64,000 bases of DNA, from NCBI RefSeq assembly GCF_009728465.1, contig NZ_WOCD01000003.1:310001-374000 (forward strand). The letters run 5' to 3'. Shown here one piece after another: positions 27,086 through 36,264 of the stretch (position 1 is its first letter; each line of letters opens with the position of its first letter). Position numbers and translations under genes: made by a program. Source of the DNA: Psychrosphaera haliotis. Lineage in GTDB: Bacteria > Pseudomonadota > Gammaproteobacteria > Enterobacterales > Alteromonadaceae. Below the pieces are notes generated by a model. It saw nothing but the letters and a program-made list of their open reading frames with translations, did no database searches and was not told where the DNA came from.

Positions 27086-28759
27086 ATGGCATTACCTGAC
27101 AAGTTTATTTTTTCAATGAACCGCGTAAGTAAAGTGGTTCCACCTAAACGTACAATTTTAAAAGACATTTCTCTTAGTTTTTTCCCTGGCGCAAAAATTG
27201 GTGTTTTAGGCCTAAACGGCGCGGGTAAATCTACTTTACTTCGCATTATGGCTGGATTAGATACTGAAATTGAAGGCGAAGCTCGCCCAATGGCTGGCAT
27301 AAAAATTGGTTACCTTCCTCAAGAGCCAGTTTTGGATGCATCAAAAACTGTTCGCGAGATTGTTGAAGAGTCTGTCGCCGATGTTAAAAATGCATTGACT
27401 CGATTAGATGAAGTTTATGCTGAATACGCATTAGAAAATGCAGATTTTGACGCTTTAGCAAAAGAACAAGGCGAACTAGAAGCTGTTATTCAATCAAAAG
27501 ATGGTCACAACCTTGAACATCAATTAGAAATTGCCGCAGATGCACTTAGATTACCGCCTTGGGATGCAAACATCGAACACCTATCAGGTGGTGAACGCCG
27601 ACGTGTTGCTATTTGCCGCTTGTTGCTAGATAAGCCAGACATGTTACTGCTCGATGAGCCTACCAACCACTTGGATGCTGAGTCTGTTGCTTGGCTTGAG
27701 CGCTTCTTACATGAATATGAAGGTACAGTTGTAGCAATTACCCACGATAGATACTTCTTAGATAATGTTGCGGGTTGGATATTAGAACTAGACCGAGGCG
27801 AAGGTATTCCTTGGGAAGGTAATTACTCTAGTTGGCTTGAGCAAAAAGATATTCGTTTAGCGCAAGAGCAACGTACTGAAAAGTCTCGCCAAAAGTCTAT
27901 TCAACAAGAATTGGAGTGGGTTCGTTCAAACCCTAAAGCTCGTCAATCAAAATCAAAAGCTCGTTTAGCTCGATTTGAAGAAATGCAGCAAAATGATTAT
28001 CAAAAACGTAATGAAACAAATGAATTATACATCCCACCTGGGCCTCGACTAGGTGATAAAGTTATTGAAGTTAAAAACTTGCGTAAGAGCTTTGGCGATC
28101 GAGTTTTAATTGATGACTTAAGCTTCACAATGCCAAAAGGCAGTATTGTTGGAATTATTGGTCCTAACGGTGCCGGTAAATCCACGCTATTTAAATTATT
28201 AAGTGATGCAGAAAAGCCAGACTCTGGTGATGTTATTGTTGGTGATACTGTGGCTCTATCTTCTGTTGACCAGTTTAGGGACAGCATGGATGACTCTAAA
28301 ACGGTATACGAAGAGGTTTCTGAAGGTAGCGATATCATTCAAGTGGGCAACTTTGAAGTTCCATCAAGAGCTTACGTAAGTCGCTTTAACTTCAAAGGGT
28401 CAGACCAACAAAAACGTATTGGTGACTTATCTGGTGGTGAGCGTAACCGTGTTCACTTAGCTAAATTAGTAAAAGCTGGCGGCAACGTACTGCTGCTCGA
28501 TGAGCCAACCAACGACTTGGATATTGAAACCCTTCGAGCACTGGAAAACGCTATTTTAGAGTTCCCAGGTAGCGCGATGGTAATTTCGCATGACCGTTGG
28601 TTCCTCGATAGAATAGCGACACACATCATTGACTACAGAGATGAAGGCCATATTGAGTTCTTTGAAGGTAACTATACTGAATATGAAGAATGGTTTAAAA
28701 AAACATATGGTGCAGCAGCCGCAGAGCCGCACAGAATAAAATACAAACGTCTTAAGTAA
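27086..28759 (+). CDS. ettA: Energy-dependent translational throttle protein EttA (ABC-F)
   Basis: EttA binds the ribosomal E site and gates entry into elongation according to the ATP/ADP ratio. It is a soluble tandem ABC-F ATPase with no membrane domain. Walker A motifs are GLNGAGKST (about residue 41) and GPNGAGKST (about 358). Signature motifs are LSGGERRRV and LSGGERNRV; Walker B with Glu is LLLDEPTNHLD and LLLDEPTNDLD. The arm and linker region between domains (EWVRSNPKARQSKSKARLAR) is characteristic. At 557 residues it equals E. coli EttA (555). A terminator follows. Confidence 0.97.
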   Translation: MALPDKFIFSMNRVSKVVPPKRTILKDISLSFFPGAKIGVLGLNGAGKSTLLRIMAGLDTEIEGEARPMAGIKIGYLPQEPVLDASKTVREIVEESVADVKNALTRLDEVYAEYALENADFDALAKEQGELEAVIQSKDGHNLEHQLEIAADALRLPPWDANIEHLSGGERRRVAICRLLLDKPDMLLLDEPTNHLDAESVAWLERFLHEYEGTVVAITHDRYFLDNVAGWILELDRGEGIPWEGNYSSWLEQKDIRLAQEQRTEKSRQKSIQQELEWVRSNPKARQSKSKARLARFEEMQQNDYQKRNETNELYIPPGPRLGDKVIEVKNLRKSFGDRVLIDDLSFTMPKGSIVGIIGPNGAGKSTLFKLLSDAEKPDSGDVIVGDTVALSSVDQFRDSMDDSKTVYEEVSEGSDIIQVGNFEVPSRAYVSRFNFKGSDQQKRIGDLSGGERNRVHLAKLVKAGGNVLLLDEPTNDLDIETLRALENAILEFPGSAMVISHDRWFLDRIATHIIDYRDEGHIEFFEGNYTEYEEWFKKTYGAAAAEPHRIKYKRLK

Positions 28760-28772
28760 TTAACTCTTTTTA

Positions 28773-28803
28773 AAACGTCACATTAAGTGGCGTTTTTTTT
28801 ACT
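28773..28803 (+). terminator. Rho-independent terminator after ettA
   Basis: AACGTCAC pairs with GTGGCGTT (8 bp with one G-T pair), loop ATTAA, followed by eight T. It ends the ettA transcript. Confidence 0.85.
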
Positions 28804-28878
28804 TTTTTAAACCAGTTACTTTTTAATCACTCACTTCCATGCTATTACTAATACAACAGATAATTGATAGGATGATCA

Positions 28879-29241
28879 ATGGAAAACAAACGCCAATACA
28901 CTCGTGTTCTTTTTTCAACGCCAGCTGTACTAAAAGTTGACCATAAGGTATTTGATACCAGTATTATTGACCTCTCTTTAAAAGGTGCATTAATCTCTAC
29001 ACCAGACTCATTAGGAGATAATACGGGCGCTGAGGCCACCTTGGAATTTGTCTTAGAAGGTTCAGAGGTTCATATTGATATGCAAGGAAATATAGCGCAC
29101 TGTGAACCTCAAAGCGTTGGCTTAACTTGGTCTAAGATAGATATTGAGAGCATGACGCATTTGCGCCGCTTGTTAGAACTTAACGTTGGTGACGCTGATT
29201 TATTAGAACGCCAATTGGAAAATTTATCAGTTAGTGATTAA
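28879..29241 (+). CDS. Single-domain PilZ protein
   Basis: A 120-residue protein consisting of one PilZ domain, the common cyclic-di-GMP receptor. The two ligand motifs are present: an RxxxR-like KRQYTR at residues 4-9 and DLSLKGALI (D/NxSxxG) at about 32-40. Free-standing PilZ proteins adjust motility, pili or exopolysaccharide by binding partners; no partner can be named here. AGGA lies six bases before the ATG. Confidence 0.85.
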   Translation: MENKRQYTRVLFSTPAVLKVDHKVFDTSIIDLSLKGALISTPDSLGDNTGAEATLEFVLEGSEVHIDMQGNIAHCEPQSVGLTWSKIDIESMTHLRRLLELNVGDADLLERQLENLSVSD

Positions 29242-29362
29242 GTTTGTGAATGAACGTTAACTTAACCACCAAACTAACAAAAATCTAACAAACGATTTAA
29301 CAAAATGCTTAATAAGAAATTTGATAAATAAGGTTACATTTAATTAGAGCGTCATTAAAAAA

Positions 29363-30727
29363 CTAAAGATGCTCTAGTGCTTCACTTAACCTTGATATTC
29401 CAATCACCTTCATCCCTGAAATAGGCTCTTTCGGCATATTTGCTTTAGGTACTATTGCCTTTTTAAAACCGTGTTTTGCCGCCTCTTTAAGCCTTTCCTG
29501 CCCGCTGGGAACCGGTCTTATTTCACCTGCTAACCCTACTTCACCAAAAACAACTAACTCTCTGTCGAGTGGATTGTCTCTGAAGCTCGACACCATGGCC
29601 AATAAAAGTGCTAAATCCGCGCTGGTTTCTGTCACCTTTACACCACCAACAACGTTCACAAAAACATCTTGGTCGCCTAACATTAAACCACCATGTCGAT
29701 GCAATACTGCTAACAACATCGCCAATCGGTTTTGATCTAAACCAACAGCTATACGTCGAGGGTTGCCTAACTGTGAACTATCAACCAATGCCTGTATTTC
29801 CACCAATAGCGGCCTTGTTCCTTCCCATAGCACCATAACCGAGCTACCGGCAGAGTCGCCATCGGCTCTATTTAAGAAAATTGCTGAAGGGTTGCTGACC
29901 TCTTTTAACCCTTTGTCCGTCATTGCAAAAACACCCAGCTCATTGACTGCGCCAAACCGATTTTTTTGACCACGCATAGTTCGGTAACGACCGTCAGCAT
30001 CGCCATCCACCATGACGCTAGCGTCAATACAGTGCTCCAATACTTTAGGACCGGCTAATGTGCCATCTTTTGTCACATGGCCAACCATAAATACAGCAAT
30101 ATTATTTTGTTTAGCAAATCGAGTTAGAAACGCCGCTCCTTCTCTGACTTGAGACACACTGCCCGGCGCTGAGCTAATATCTTGAACATGCATAACTTGA
30201 ATTGAGTCCACTACTATAATTTGTGGCTTCAAGTTCTCTGCATGAGTGCAAATAGCTTCTACGCTGGTTTCAGCCAATACATTTAGTTTATCCGTTGGCA
30301 AGCCTAACCGATGGGCGCGCATAGCGACTTGCTGGAGACTTTCTTCACCCGTTACATAAAGTGCCGTCATATGCTCAGATAGGTAACACATAGTTTGCAA
30401 TAACAATGTACTTTTACCTGCTCCAGGGCTTCCACCAATTAGAATGGCTGAACCAGGAACCACACCACCACCTAACACTCTATCAAACTCCTGATAGCCG
30501 GTACTGAACCTTGGTAATTCCTGTAGGTTTATTTTGTCCAGAGTTTGTACCTTATTTTCCACTCTGCCCGCATAACCTTCATAACGAGATGCGCTTTTAG
30601 TCGATTTTGGCGCCAACTTGATTTCAGAGATGGTATTCCACTCTTTACACTCACCACATTGCCCTTGCCATCTGGCAAATTCGGCCCCACAATCACTACA
30701 AACAAATGCTGTTTTACTTTTCGCCAT
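29363..30727 (-). CDS. radA: DNA repair protein RadA (Sms)
   Basis: RadA is a RecA-like helicase that processes recombination intermediates. The N-terminal C4 zinc finger reads FVCSDCGAEFARWQGQCGEC. The Walker A is GGSPGAGKSTL (about residue 93), the RadA motif is GQKNRFGAVNELGVF, and the C-terminal third is the Lon protease-like domain (about 290-450). At 454 residues it is near E. coli RadA (460). It stands alone, divergent from the large PilZ gene. Confidence 0.97.
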   Translation of the reverse strand: MAKSKTAFVCSDCGAEFARWQGQCGECKEWNTISEIKLAPKSTKSASRYEGYAGRVENKVQTLDKINLQELPRFSTGYQEFDRVLGGGVVPGSAILIGGSPGAGKSTLLLQTMCYLSEHMTALYVTGEESLQQVAMRAHRLGLPTDKLNVLAETSVEAICTHAENLKPQIIVVDSIQVMHVQDISSAPGSVSQVREGAAFLTRFAKQNNIAVFMVGHVTKDGTLAGPKVLEHCIDASVMVDGDADGRYRTMRGQKNRFGAVNELGVFAMTDKGLKEVSNPSAIFLNRADGDSAGSSVMVLWEGTRPLLVEIQALVDSSQLGNPRRIAVGLDQNRLAMLLAVLHRHGGLMLGDQDVFVNVVGGVKVTETSADLALLLAMVSSFRDNPLDRELVVFGEVGLAGEIRPVPSGQERLKEAAKHGFKKAIVPKANMPKEPISGMKVIGISRLSEALEHL

Positions 30728-30849
30728 GTTAACTTCCTACTATACTTGCGTGGCACGTATGTTGCTTAATCTGATAAAAATGACAAATTATAGTCGAGCT
30801 GTCTAGTGCTGATAAGTACTAATTGAACTAAATGGATAACTATTACTAA

Positions 30850-31227
30850 ATGACTACTGAGCTTCAAGAATTCAATCACTTAATTGAAGACCTTAAATCA
30901 GTTATAAACGAACCTAACTTTGACAAAGAATTTAAGTCAAAGGCTAGTGACGTGCCTAAATCCAAACAGTTCTTAATCAAAATGGAATTAAAGAGATTAG
31001 CTCAGCCCACGACTAGGGTAATCGACTTAAGAGGCCATGTTGTTGGCGAACCGAGTCAATTTGAATACCAAGGAAAAATTCATTATTTAGATGAAGTGGC
31101 CAAAAATATATTTAAATCTCAAGTAGAAAAATTTGGTCAATATACGGTCGGCTGTTACGAAGAAGTAATGAATGCGGAAAATAATCACCGGGTTTTCTTC
31201 ATAAAAAAGAGCAACAGGAACGTTTAG
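30850..31227 (+). CDS. N-terminal part of a large multi-PilZ protein (5' fragment)
   Basis: These 125 codons form the start of the next gene. They contain VIDLRGHVVGEPSQFEYQGK, a beta-rich segment like the N-terminal PilZ-related domain of large Alteromonadales PilZ proteins. The frame ends with FFIKKSNRNV and a TAG. Codons ATA AAA AAG AGC at 31201-31212 contain the heptamer A AAA AAG. One base back, the -1 frame reads KKEQQERLEEAQQ and runs unbroken into the 677-codon frame downstream. Thus either one A was lost from the run at 31203-31208, or ribosomes shift here. Confidence 0.75.
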   Translation: MTTELQEFNHLIEDLKSVINEPNFDKEFKSKASDVPKSKQFLIKMELKRLAQPTTRVIDLRGHVVGEPSQFEYQGKIHYLDEVAKNIFKSQVEKFGQYTVGCYEEVMNAENNHRVFFIKKSNRNV

Positions 31228-31352
31228 AAGAAGCACAACAGCTCAACTCACCTAATGCAGCACCAACACTTAAGCAAAAAGAAACCATTGCCAAACAGCT
31301 CATTGGTCATACTGTTGAATTCACACATTATGGCATTCGTGCTGAAGAAAGA

Positions 31353-33386
31353 ATGAATTTTAGCATTGCCATTGAAATTCAGTTTGGCCTAGGTGACGTA
31401 GTAAAAGCACAAAGTAGTGATTTATCCGTTGGAGGAATTAAAGTTCGTCTTCCTAAAGCACGAGCTGTAGATATAGATCAGAAGCTTGCGATTTACTTGG
31501 TTGGCTTAGAGGAAGAGTTTGAATTAGGCCTAAAGGATGGCATTGAATATCAAGTAGTAGGTATTGATGCTATTAACGAAACACAAAAATATGTGCGCTT
31601 AAAAAGAACGTTTAGCGAGGATATTGCAGCTTTTGATGAGTTTTTAGCGAACTTTATAAATGGTAATAAACGACGCTATAAAGTTAATTTTGACAATACG
31701 ATTGAAGCCGCCACTATTAAAGGTTTTGAACAATACTACTTACCTCGCTTAACATCACTGCCTTTGTATATAAGACACGTTAAAGATAGATACGTGCCTA
31801 CGATTGCACTGGCTACTGAAAATAACAGAGCAATTTTAGGGTATTTTAGTGATGAAAATAAGAACTTAGTTTTCCAACAAATTTTATCGCAAAAACGCCT
31901 ACTCACCTTGATATCTCAAGATGCCGAAATAAAACAAACGCTGCTGTTTTGCTTTACTCATGCCAAAGCTGGCCGCCTATACTTTTATTCAGCAACGCTT
32001 GAAGAGCTCAATAAAGATGACACGTTAAAACAACAGTTTATTGGTTTTGGTAGCCAAAAGGAAAGTTGGCAGGTGTTTAAACTCCAATTGGCAAAAACGT
32101 CATATGATGATGCTCATTTACCATTATCCATACCCGATACAGCAAGCGAAGAAATTAAGAAGTTAAACCGCCCACCTCCACCTCGAGTGCAAGGGTTACT
32201 AAAAGATTTGTCCTATATTGTGACATTAACTTCATTAAAAAATGACGCTTCAACTTTGCAGTATCAAGATCAGTACAAATATGAACAGTCGAAGCTAAAT
32301 TTACTGAAAACGTTTAGCCACGGGAAACTAAGTAAATACATTAACATCGAAGTGGACTCAATTGACTACGTAAATTTACGTTCAGAAGAGCGATACCTAT
32401 ACAAAACGACAGTGAATATTGAACTTGTTGATGATGAGGCCAACTTTATTAAAGGTTCAAGCCGAGATATTTCTAGTTACGGACTTCAAGTGGTTTTAGA
32501 AGCCCCATGTGAGTTTAAGAAAGCTGATATTTTGTTGCTAGCGTTGCCTGAACTACAGCGCGTCACAAATAAATACAAATTAGAGAAACTACCTTATGAA
32601 GTAATGGCGGTTTCTAAAGATAAACTAACAATGAACTTAAGAGTTTATGACCCTAGAGGTGGCCACCAAGGGCGTCAGTTTTTCTATAAGCTTATTAAGC
32701 AAAATGCCGCTAAATTAACACCTGCAAAAATGGAAAGTAAATACCCAGGGCTTTCTAAAGCGCTCCGAAATATCTTTGCTAAAAACAGTAAAAACATGGC
32801 GGTTTACTTCAGTAAACATCAAAAGAAAGTAGAAATAAATATGGTAGGAAAAGGACCGCAGCCTAATTTATTTCATCACCTAATGAAACAGTTCCCTGTG
32901 GGTAAAGATTCAATAAACCTATACCCGTTGGTAAAAGACAATACGGTCCAAAAAGCGTTTACACCAATCCTTAATGAGTTGGAGCGAACTGACAGACCGA
33001 AACAGGTAGATCTGTACATTAGATATCGTCCTAATCAAGCTACAGTGCAACGAAGTTTTGTGTGTTATTTTGGCGACCAATTTTTGGCTCAAGACATGTT
33101 AGAAAGCTTTGTTATGGCCGCAGTCAAAAAGGATGTTTTTCTAGCGTTTAGAATATTCGTTTCTAAAACGGGACGTCCCGACATGGACTATGTGAGCAAC
33201 GAAATTAAATATATAAATCATTACGCGATGCACAAAGCTAAAGAGATTGAAAGCAAGCTATGGAATGTGATTGGCGTGGCTGATGTTATTGATATTTCTG
33301 ATGAAGTAATGGTAAAAACTGGCATTAATACAGCGACAATTGAAAATCAGCAGATCATAAAAAATGACCTGCTGAATAAGTGGTAG
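31353..33386 (+). CDS. Large multi-PilZ protein, main part (3' fragment)
   Basis: The 677-codon frame is the bulk of a protein of about 845 residues. It is open from about 31209 without a start codon of its own, so the ATG at 31353 is nominal. PilZ-like segments are seen near its start (EERMNFSIAIEIQFG and DLSVGGIKVRL) and near residue 338 (RSEERYLYKTTVNIEL and DISSYGLQVVL). Both keep the R...R and D/NxSxxG ligand pattern in part, so cyclic-di-GMP binding is likely. The C-terminal third has no recognised domain. It is convergent with btuB. Confidence 0.72.
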   Translation: MNFSIAIEIQFGLGDVVKAQSSDLSVGGIKVRLPKARAVDIDQKLAIYLVGLEEEFELGLKDGIEYQVVGIDAINETQKYVRLKRTFSEDIAAFDEFLANFINGNKRRYKVNFDNTIEAATIKGFEQYYLPRLTSLPLYIRHVKDRYVPTIALATENNRAILGYFSDENKNLVFQQILSQKRLLTLISQDAEIKQTLLFCFTHAKAGRLYFYSATLEELNKDDTLKQQFIGFGSQKESWQVFKLQLAKTSYDDAHLPLSIPDTASEEIKKLNRPPPPRVQGLLKDLSYIVTLTSLKNDASTLQYQDQYKYEQSKLNLLKTFSHGKLSKYINIEVDSIDYVNLRSEERYLYKTTVNIELVDDEANFIKGSSRDISSYGLQVVLEAPCEFKKADILLLALPELQRVTNKYKLEKLPYEVMAVSKDKLTMNLRVYDPRGGHQGRQFFYKLIKQNAAKLTPAKMESKYPGLSKALRNIFAKNSKNMAVYFSKHQKKVEINMVGKGPQPNLFHHLMKQFPVGKDSINLYPLVKDNTVQKAFTPILNELERTDRPKQVDLYIRYRPNQATVQRSFVCYFGDQFLAQDMLESFVMAAVKKDVFLAFRIFVSKTGRPDMDYVSNEIKYINHYAMHKAKEIESKLWNVIGVADVIDISDEVMVKTGINTATIENQQIIKNDLLNKW

Positions 33387-33405
33387 TTAACCCTAAAGCT
33401 TTCCG

Positions 33406-35220
33406 TTACAGGTTAATAACGACTCCCAAATAAGCTTGTCGGCCTGCAACGTTGTAACCAACGGCTGTTGGCTCAGACTTGTCAAACGCATCTTTTATCG
33501 AAAGTTTTAATTTTACTTCTTCATTTAGCTGATAATGTAAATTCACATTTGTAGCCATAAATGAATCAAGCTTCGTTATGGAACCATCCCAGCTTGTTTG
33601 CTGACGTTCACCGCTGTATTTAAATTCAACTGAACTCGCAAAGCCTTTGTCTGTTTGATAGCTCATTAAATAGCTATACTTTTGTTTTGCTCTTAAAGGC
33701 AAACGAGCATTGGTTGATTCATCAATAGCATCTATCCAGGCTGCAGACAGTACATGTGTTAGACCTAAAAACTCGCCATTAACATCTAGCTCATAACCTT
33801 TAATATTTGCGTCTTTTACGTTTTGAGGTTGATACACAAAATTGCTATCTGGCGTCCATTCAATTAGGTTTTTGATATCATTATTGAAATAAGTCGCACT
33901 AAAAGAGAAATCATCAAAGCTTTGTTCATAACGAATTTCATAATTATTTGAGCGTTCTGATTCTAAAGTATCATTGCCTACAGAAAAGCCGTCAGCAGGC
34001 CAATATAAGTCGTTAAAGGTTGGAACTTTAAAGCCCGTACCTTGCATAACGGTAACTATACTTTTAGGCGTAATTTGATAACCTACTGCAATGTTATGCG
34101 TAAACTCTGAATCAACTGACTCTATATAGTCATACCTTAGTGAGCTTTCAACAATCCAGTTATTTTCGGAATACATGCCTTGGGCAAATACAGCCGAAAG
34201 GTCTCGATGATCAACGTCCAATACTAAGTCACCTTCAACTTCTTCTGTTAAAAGGTCGGTACCTATTGTAAATGAAGCATACTTTGAAATAGTTGTTGTA
34301 TTCAATGCACTAAGTTGCATACGCTTCGTTATTATTCGCTCACCACTTGGTATAGAACTGCCTTCAACTAATGTCTCTGAGTCGTCTTTTTGATCAGAAA
34401 AGCTAAACTCACTAACATTGTCTTCCCAGCGATAAATACCACCGACTTTCATTAGTCTATTTTGAAACTCCGTAGAGTTGGAACCGCCCCACTGTGAATC
34501 ATACTGATTGTCACCTTGGTCAACATTAAGCTGCCAGGTTAATTTCAATTTTGAGTCAATATTTTGGAAACCATTTAATGCAAACGATTGATAAGAGTAG
34601 CCATCTTTATCTGGCTCTACACCAGATAAAACATCAAAGCCTTCACTCTCTTGATGATCCGCTAAAAATGAAGTTTGGCCATCTCCATGCTCTAAAGAAG
34701 TTTGAAACTGTATAGATTCAAACCTATCTGTACCTATTTTCATTGCTAATGAGGTGACTGGAGTTGCTTTAGTGAAAATTTGAATTACACCTCCAATCGC
34801 TTCTGAACCCCAAAGAGAGGCTCTTGCACCCCTTACAATCTCGATACGTTCAATATTGTTTACTGCCAGTTTTTGAGTATCTGCTAGTCCCAGCGTAGAC
34901 GAACTAATTCGAACACCATCCACTAACACTAATGTATGGCCAGCGTTGCCGCCACGCAGAAACAAAGACGCGTTTTGTCCTCGACCACCTGTAGAGGATA
35001 TATCAATTGCAGCATAGCTACTTAAGAGATCCGTTATAGATATAGGCGCGAGTTGCTCAATATCGTCAGCGGTTATGACTATTTGAGAAGATAATGAAGT
35101 GTTTAACGAGGCTTCAGTGCGATAACCTGTCGTAGTGATAATTTCTAGCTCTTCTGTTGCTAAACTTTGGTTTGTATTTAGTAAGGTCAACAAAGCGACC
35201 GATATGATTGTTTTTTTCAT
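33406..35220 (-). CDS. btuB: TonB-dependent vitamin B12 receptor BtuB
   Basis: BtuB is the outer-membrane beta-barrel that brings cobalamin into the periplasm with TonB energy. The signal peptide covers about 1-21. A TonB-box-like EIITTTGY follows at about 26, then the plug domain (ITDLLSSYAAIDIS, FLRGGNAGHTLVLVDGVR, IERIEIVRGARASLWGSEAI) and the barrel, ending in the aromatic-type VVINL terminus. The 604-residue length matches E. coli BtuB (614). A cobalamin riboswitch directly upstream and btuF-btuC-btuD behind it fix the substrate. Confidence 0.94.
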   Translation of the reverse strand: MKKTIISVALLTLLNTNQSLATEELEIITTTGYRTEASLNTSLSSQIVITADDIEQLAPISITDLLSSYAAIDISSTGGRGQNASLFLRGGNAGHTLVLVDGVRISSSTLGLADTQKLAVNNIERIEIVRGARASLWGSEAIGGVIQIFTKATPVTSLAMKIGTDRFESIQFQTSLEHGDGQTSFLADHQESEGFDVLSGVEPDKDGYSYQSFALNGFQNIDSKLKLTWQLNVDQGDNQYDSQWGGSNSTEFQNRLMKVGGIYRWEDNVSEFSFSDQKDDSETLVEGSSIPSGERIITKRMQLSALNTTTISKYASFTIGTDLLTEEVEGDLVLDVDHRDLSAVFAQGMYSENNWIVESSLRYDYIESVDSEFTHNIAVGYQITPKSIVTVMQGTGFKVPTFNDLYWPADGFSVGNDTLESERSNNYEIRYEQSFDDFSFSATYFNNDIKNLIEWTPDSNFVYQPQNVKDANIKGYELDVNGEFLGLTHVLSAAWIDAIDESTNARLPLRAKQKYSYLMSYQTDKGFASSVEFKYSGERQQTSWDGSITKLDSFMATNVNLHYQLNEEVKLKLSIKDAFDKSEPTAVGYNVAGRQAYLGVVINL

Positions 35221-35232
35221 TTGCCTCTGCCT

Positions 35233-35251
35233 TAGGTGCCCTCCGCACCTA
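35233..35251 (-). promoter_or_regulatory. Hairpin of the btuB riboswitch expression platform
   Basis: On the minus strand TAGGTGC and GCACCTA form a 7-bp stem with the purine-rich loop GGAGG, 12 bases before the btuB start. A second possible ribosome site, AGAGG, lies just after it. The layout suggests control of translation initiation rather than termination, since no T run follows. Confidence 0.55.
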
Positions 35252-35255
35252 GTTT

Positions 35256-35415
35256 TGATCCGTAGATCATAAAGATAAAGTTCGCATTAGTTCCGGACTT
35301 GCGACAAGCGCATACCGTTGCGGGGGCAGTGTTGGCTTTACCAACTTCCTAAATGCAAACTCAGTTTCCGGTTGGCTTATACAGCAAAAGGTTACAAAAG
35401 CCCAGATTTACCTTA
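35256..35415 (-). ncRNA. Cobalamin riboswitch upstream of btuB
   Basis: The minus strand carries the conserved cobalamin aptamer core CTGCCCCCGCAACGGT (35314-35329). It is preceded by GGAAGTTGGTAAAGCCA and followed by AAGTCCGGAAC, as in B12 riboswitches. It fills the gap between the btuF stop and the btuB start. High adenosyl- or hydroxocobalamin should repress btuB. The exact aptamer ends are estimates. Confidence 0.9.
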
Positions 35416-35424
35416 GGTTAAGCG

Positions 35425-36264
35425 CTATTTTGAGGCTACTCGCGCAATTGATTGACACAATAATTGCACTTCATCAATCCATCTTGGTGACCACCTTAAA
35501 AGCTTGTCACTGTCAGGCGATACAATAGCTCCATTCATCACGGCATTTAAATGAGTATAGTTTGACCAGTCCATGACCTGCGCAGGTGCTGTTTTAGATA
35601 CGGGTTGTATAATAATGTCCATTGGCTGAGTGATGATGGATTCTAAAGATACTTGAGGATAGGATTTTAGTGGCGTTGGAAATAGATTTTTAACGCCACA
35701 TACACTAATCGCTTGGTCAACAATAGTACCTTGAGTTGCTGTCGTTAAAGGATTTGGCCAGACTTCCACAAAACCAATAAGGCTAACACTACTTTTAAAT
35801 TGAAGTTTAATTGCATCGTACTTTAGTTGTAAGGCGATAGTTAATTCTTTTGCCGCTTGATTCCTACCTATTTGCTGACCTAAACGTTTTATTTCCTTTA
35901 ACATTTCACTAAAGTTATTAGCTGAAAATTGGAAGACCTTAATGTTTAAATCAATTAATTTTTGTATGCCTTTTTCAGGTGTTCCCCCTTTCCAAACCAC
36001 TACAATGTCAGGGTTCATTGTTACAATAGCTTCAATGTCTACGTTTAGGTAGTTTGAAACTTGTGGTAAGCGTTGGGCATCTTCAGGGTAAGTAGAGTGT
36101 TCGCTTGCTCCCAGTAATTGTGGCCCGGCTCCTAAGGCGTAAATAATTTCCACAACATTAGGGGCTAACCCAATAAGAGTAGGCTTAGTAGAATCTGAAA
36201 ATGACTCTGCAGATGCGAATGCAGAAAATAGTATTAATAAGCAACTTACGATAAACGTTTTCAT
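35425..36264 (-). CDS. btuF: Periplasmic cobalamin-binding protein BtuF
   Basis: BtuF captures cobalamin released by BtuB and delivers it to the BtuCD transporter. A signal peptide (about 1-19, ending ASA-like before ESFSD) is followed by a class III substrate-binding fold with PTLIGLAPNVVEIIYALGAG, GASEHSTYPEDAQ, NVDIEAIVTMNPDIVV and PLTTATQGTIVDQ. The 279 residues fit E. coli BtuF (266). Its start overlaps the btuC stop by one base, so the two are coupled. The B12 riboswitch begins directly after its stop. Confidence 0.88.
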   Translation of the reverse strand: MKTFIVSCLLILFSAFASAESFSDSTKPTLIGLAPNVVEIIYALGAGPQLLGASEHSTYPEDAQRLPQVSNYLNVDIEAIVTMNPDIVVVWKGGTPEKGIQKLIDLNIKVFQFSANNFSEMLKEIKRLGQQIGRNQAAKELTIALQLKYDAIKLQFKSSVSLIGFVEVWPNPLTTATQGTIVDQAISVCGVKNLFPTPLKSYPQVSLESIITQPMDIIIQPVSKTAPAQVMDWSNYTHLNAVMNGAIVSPDSDKLLRWSPRWIDEVQLLCQSIARVASK

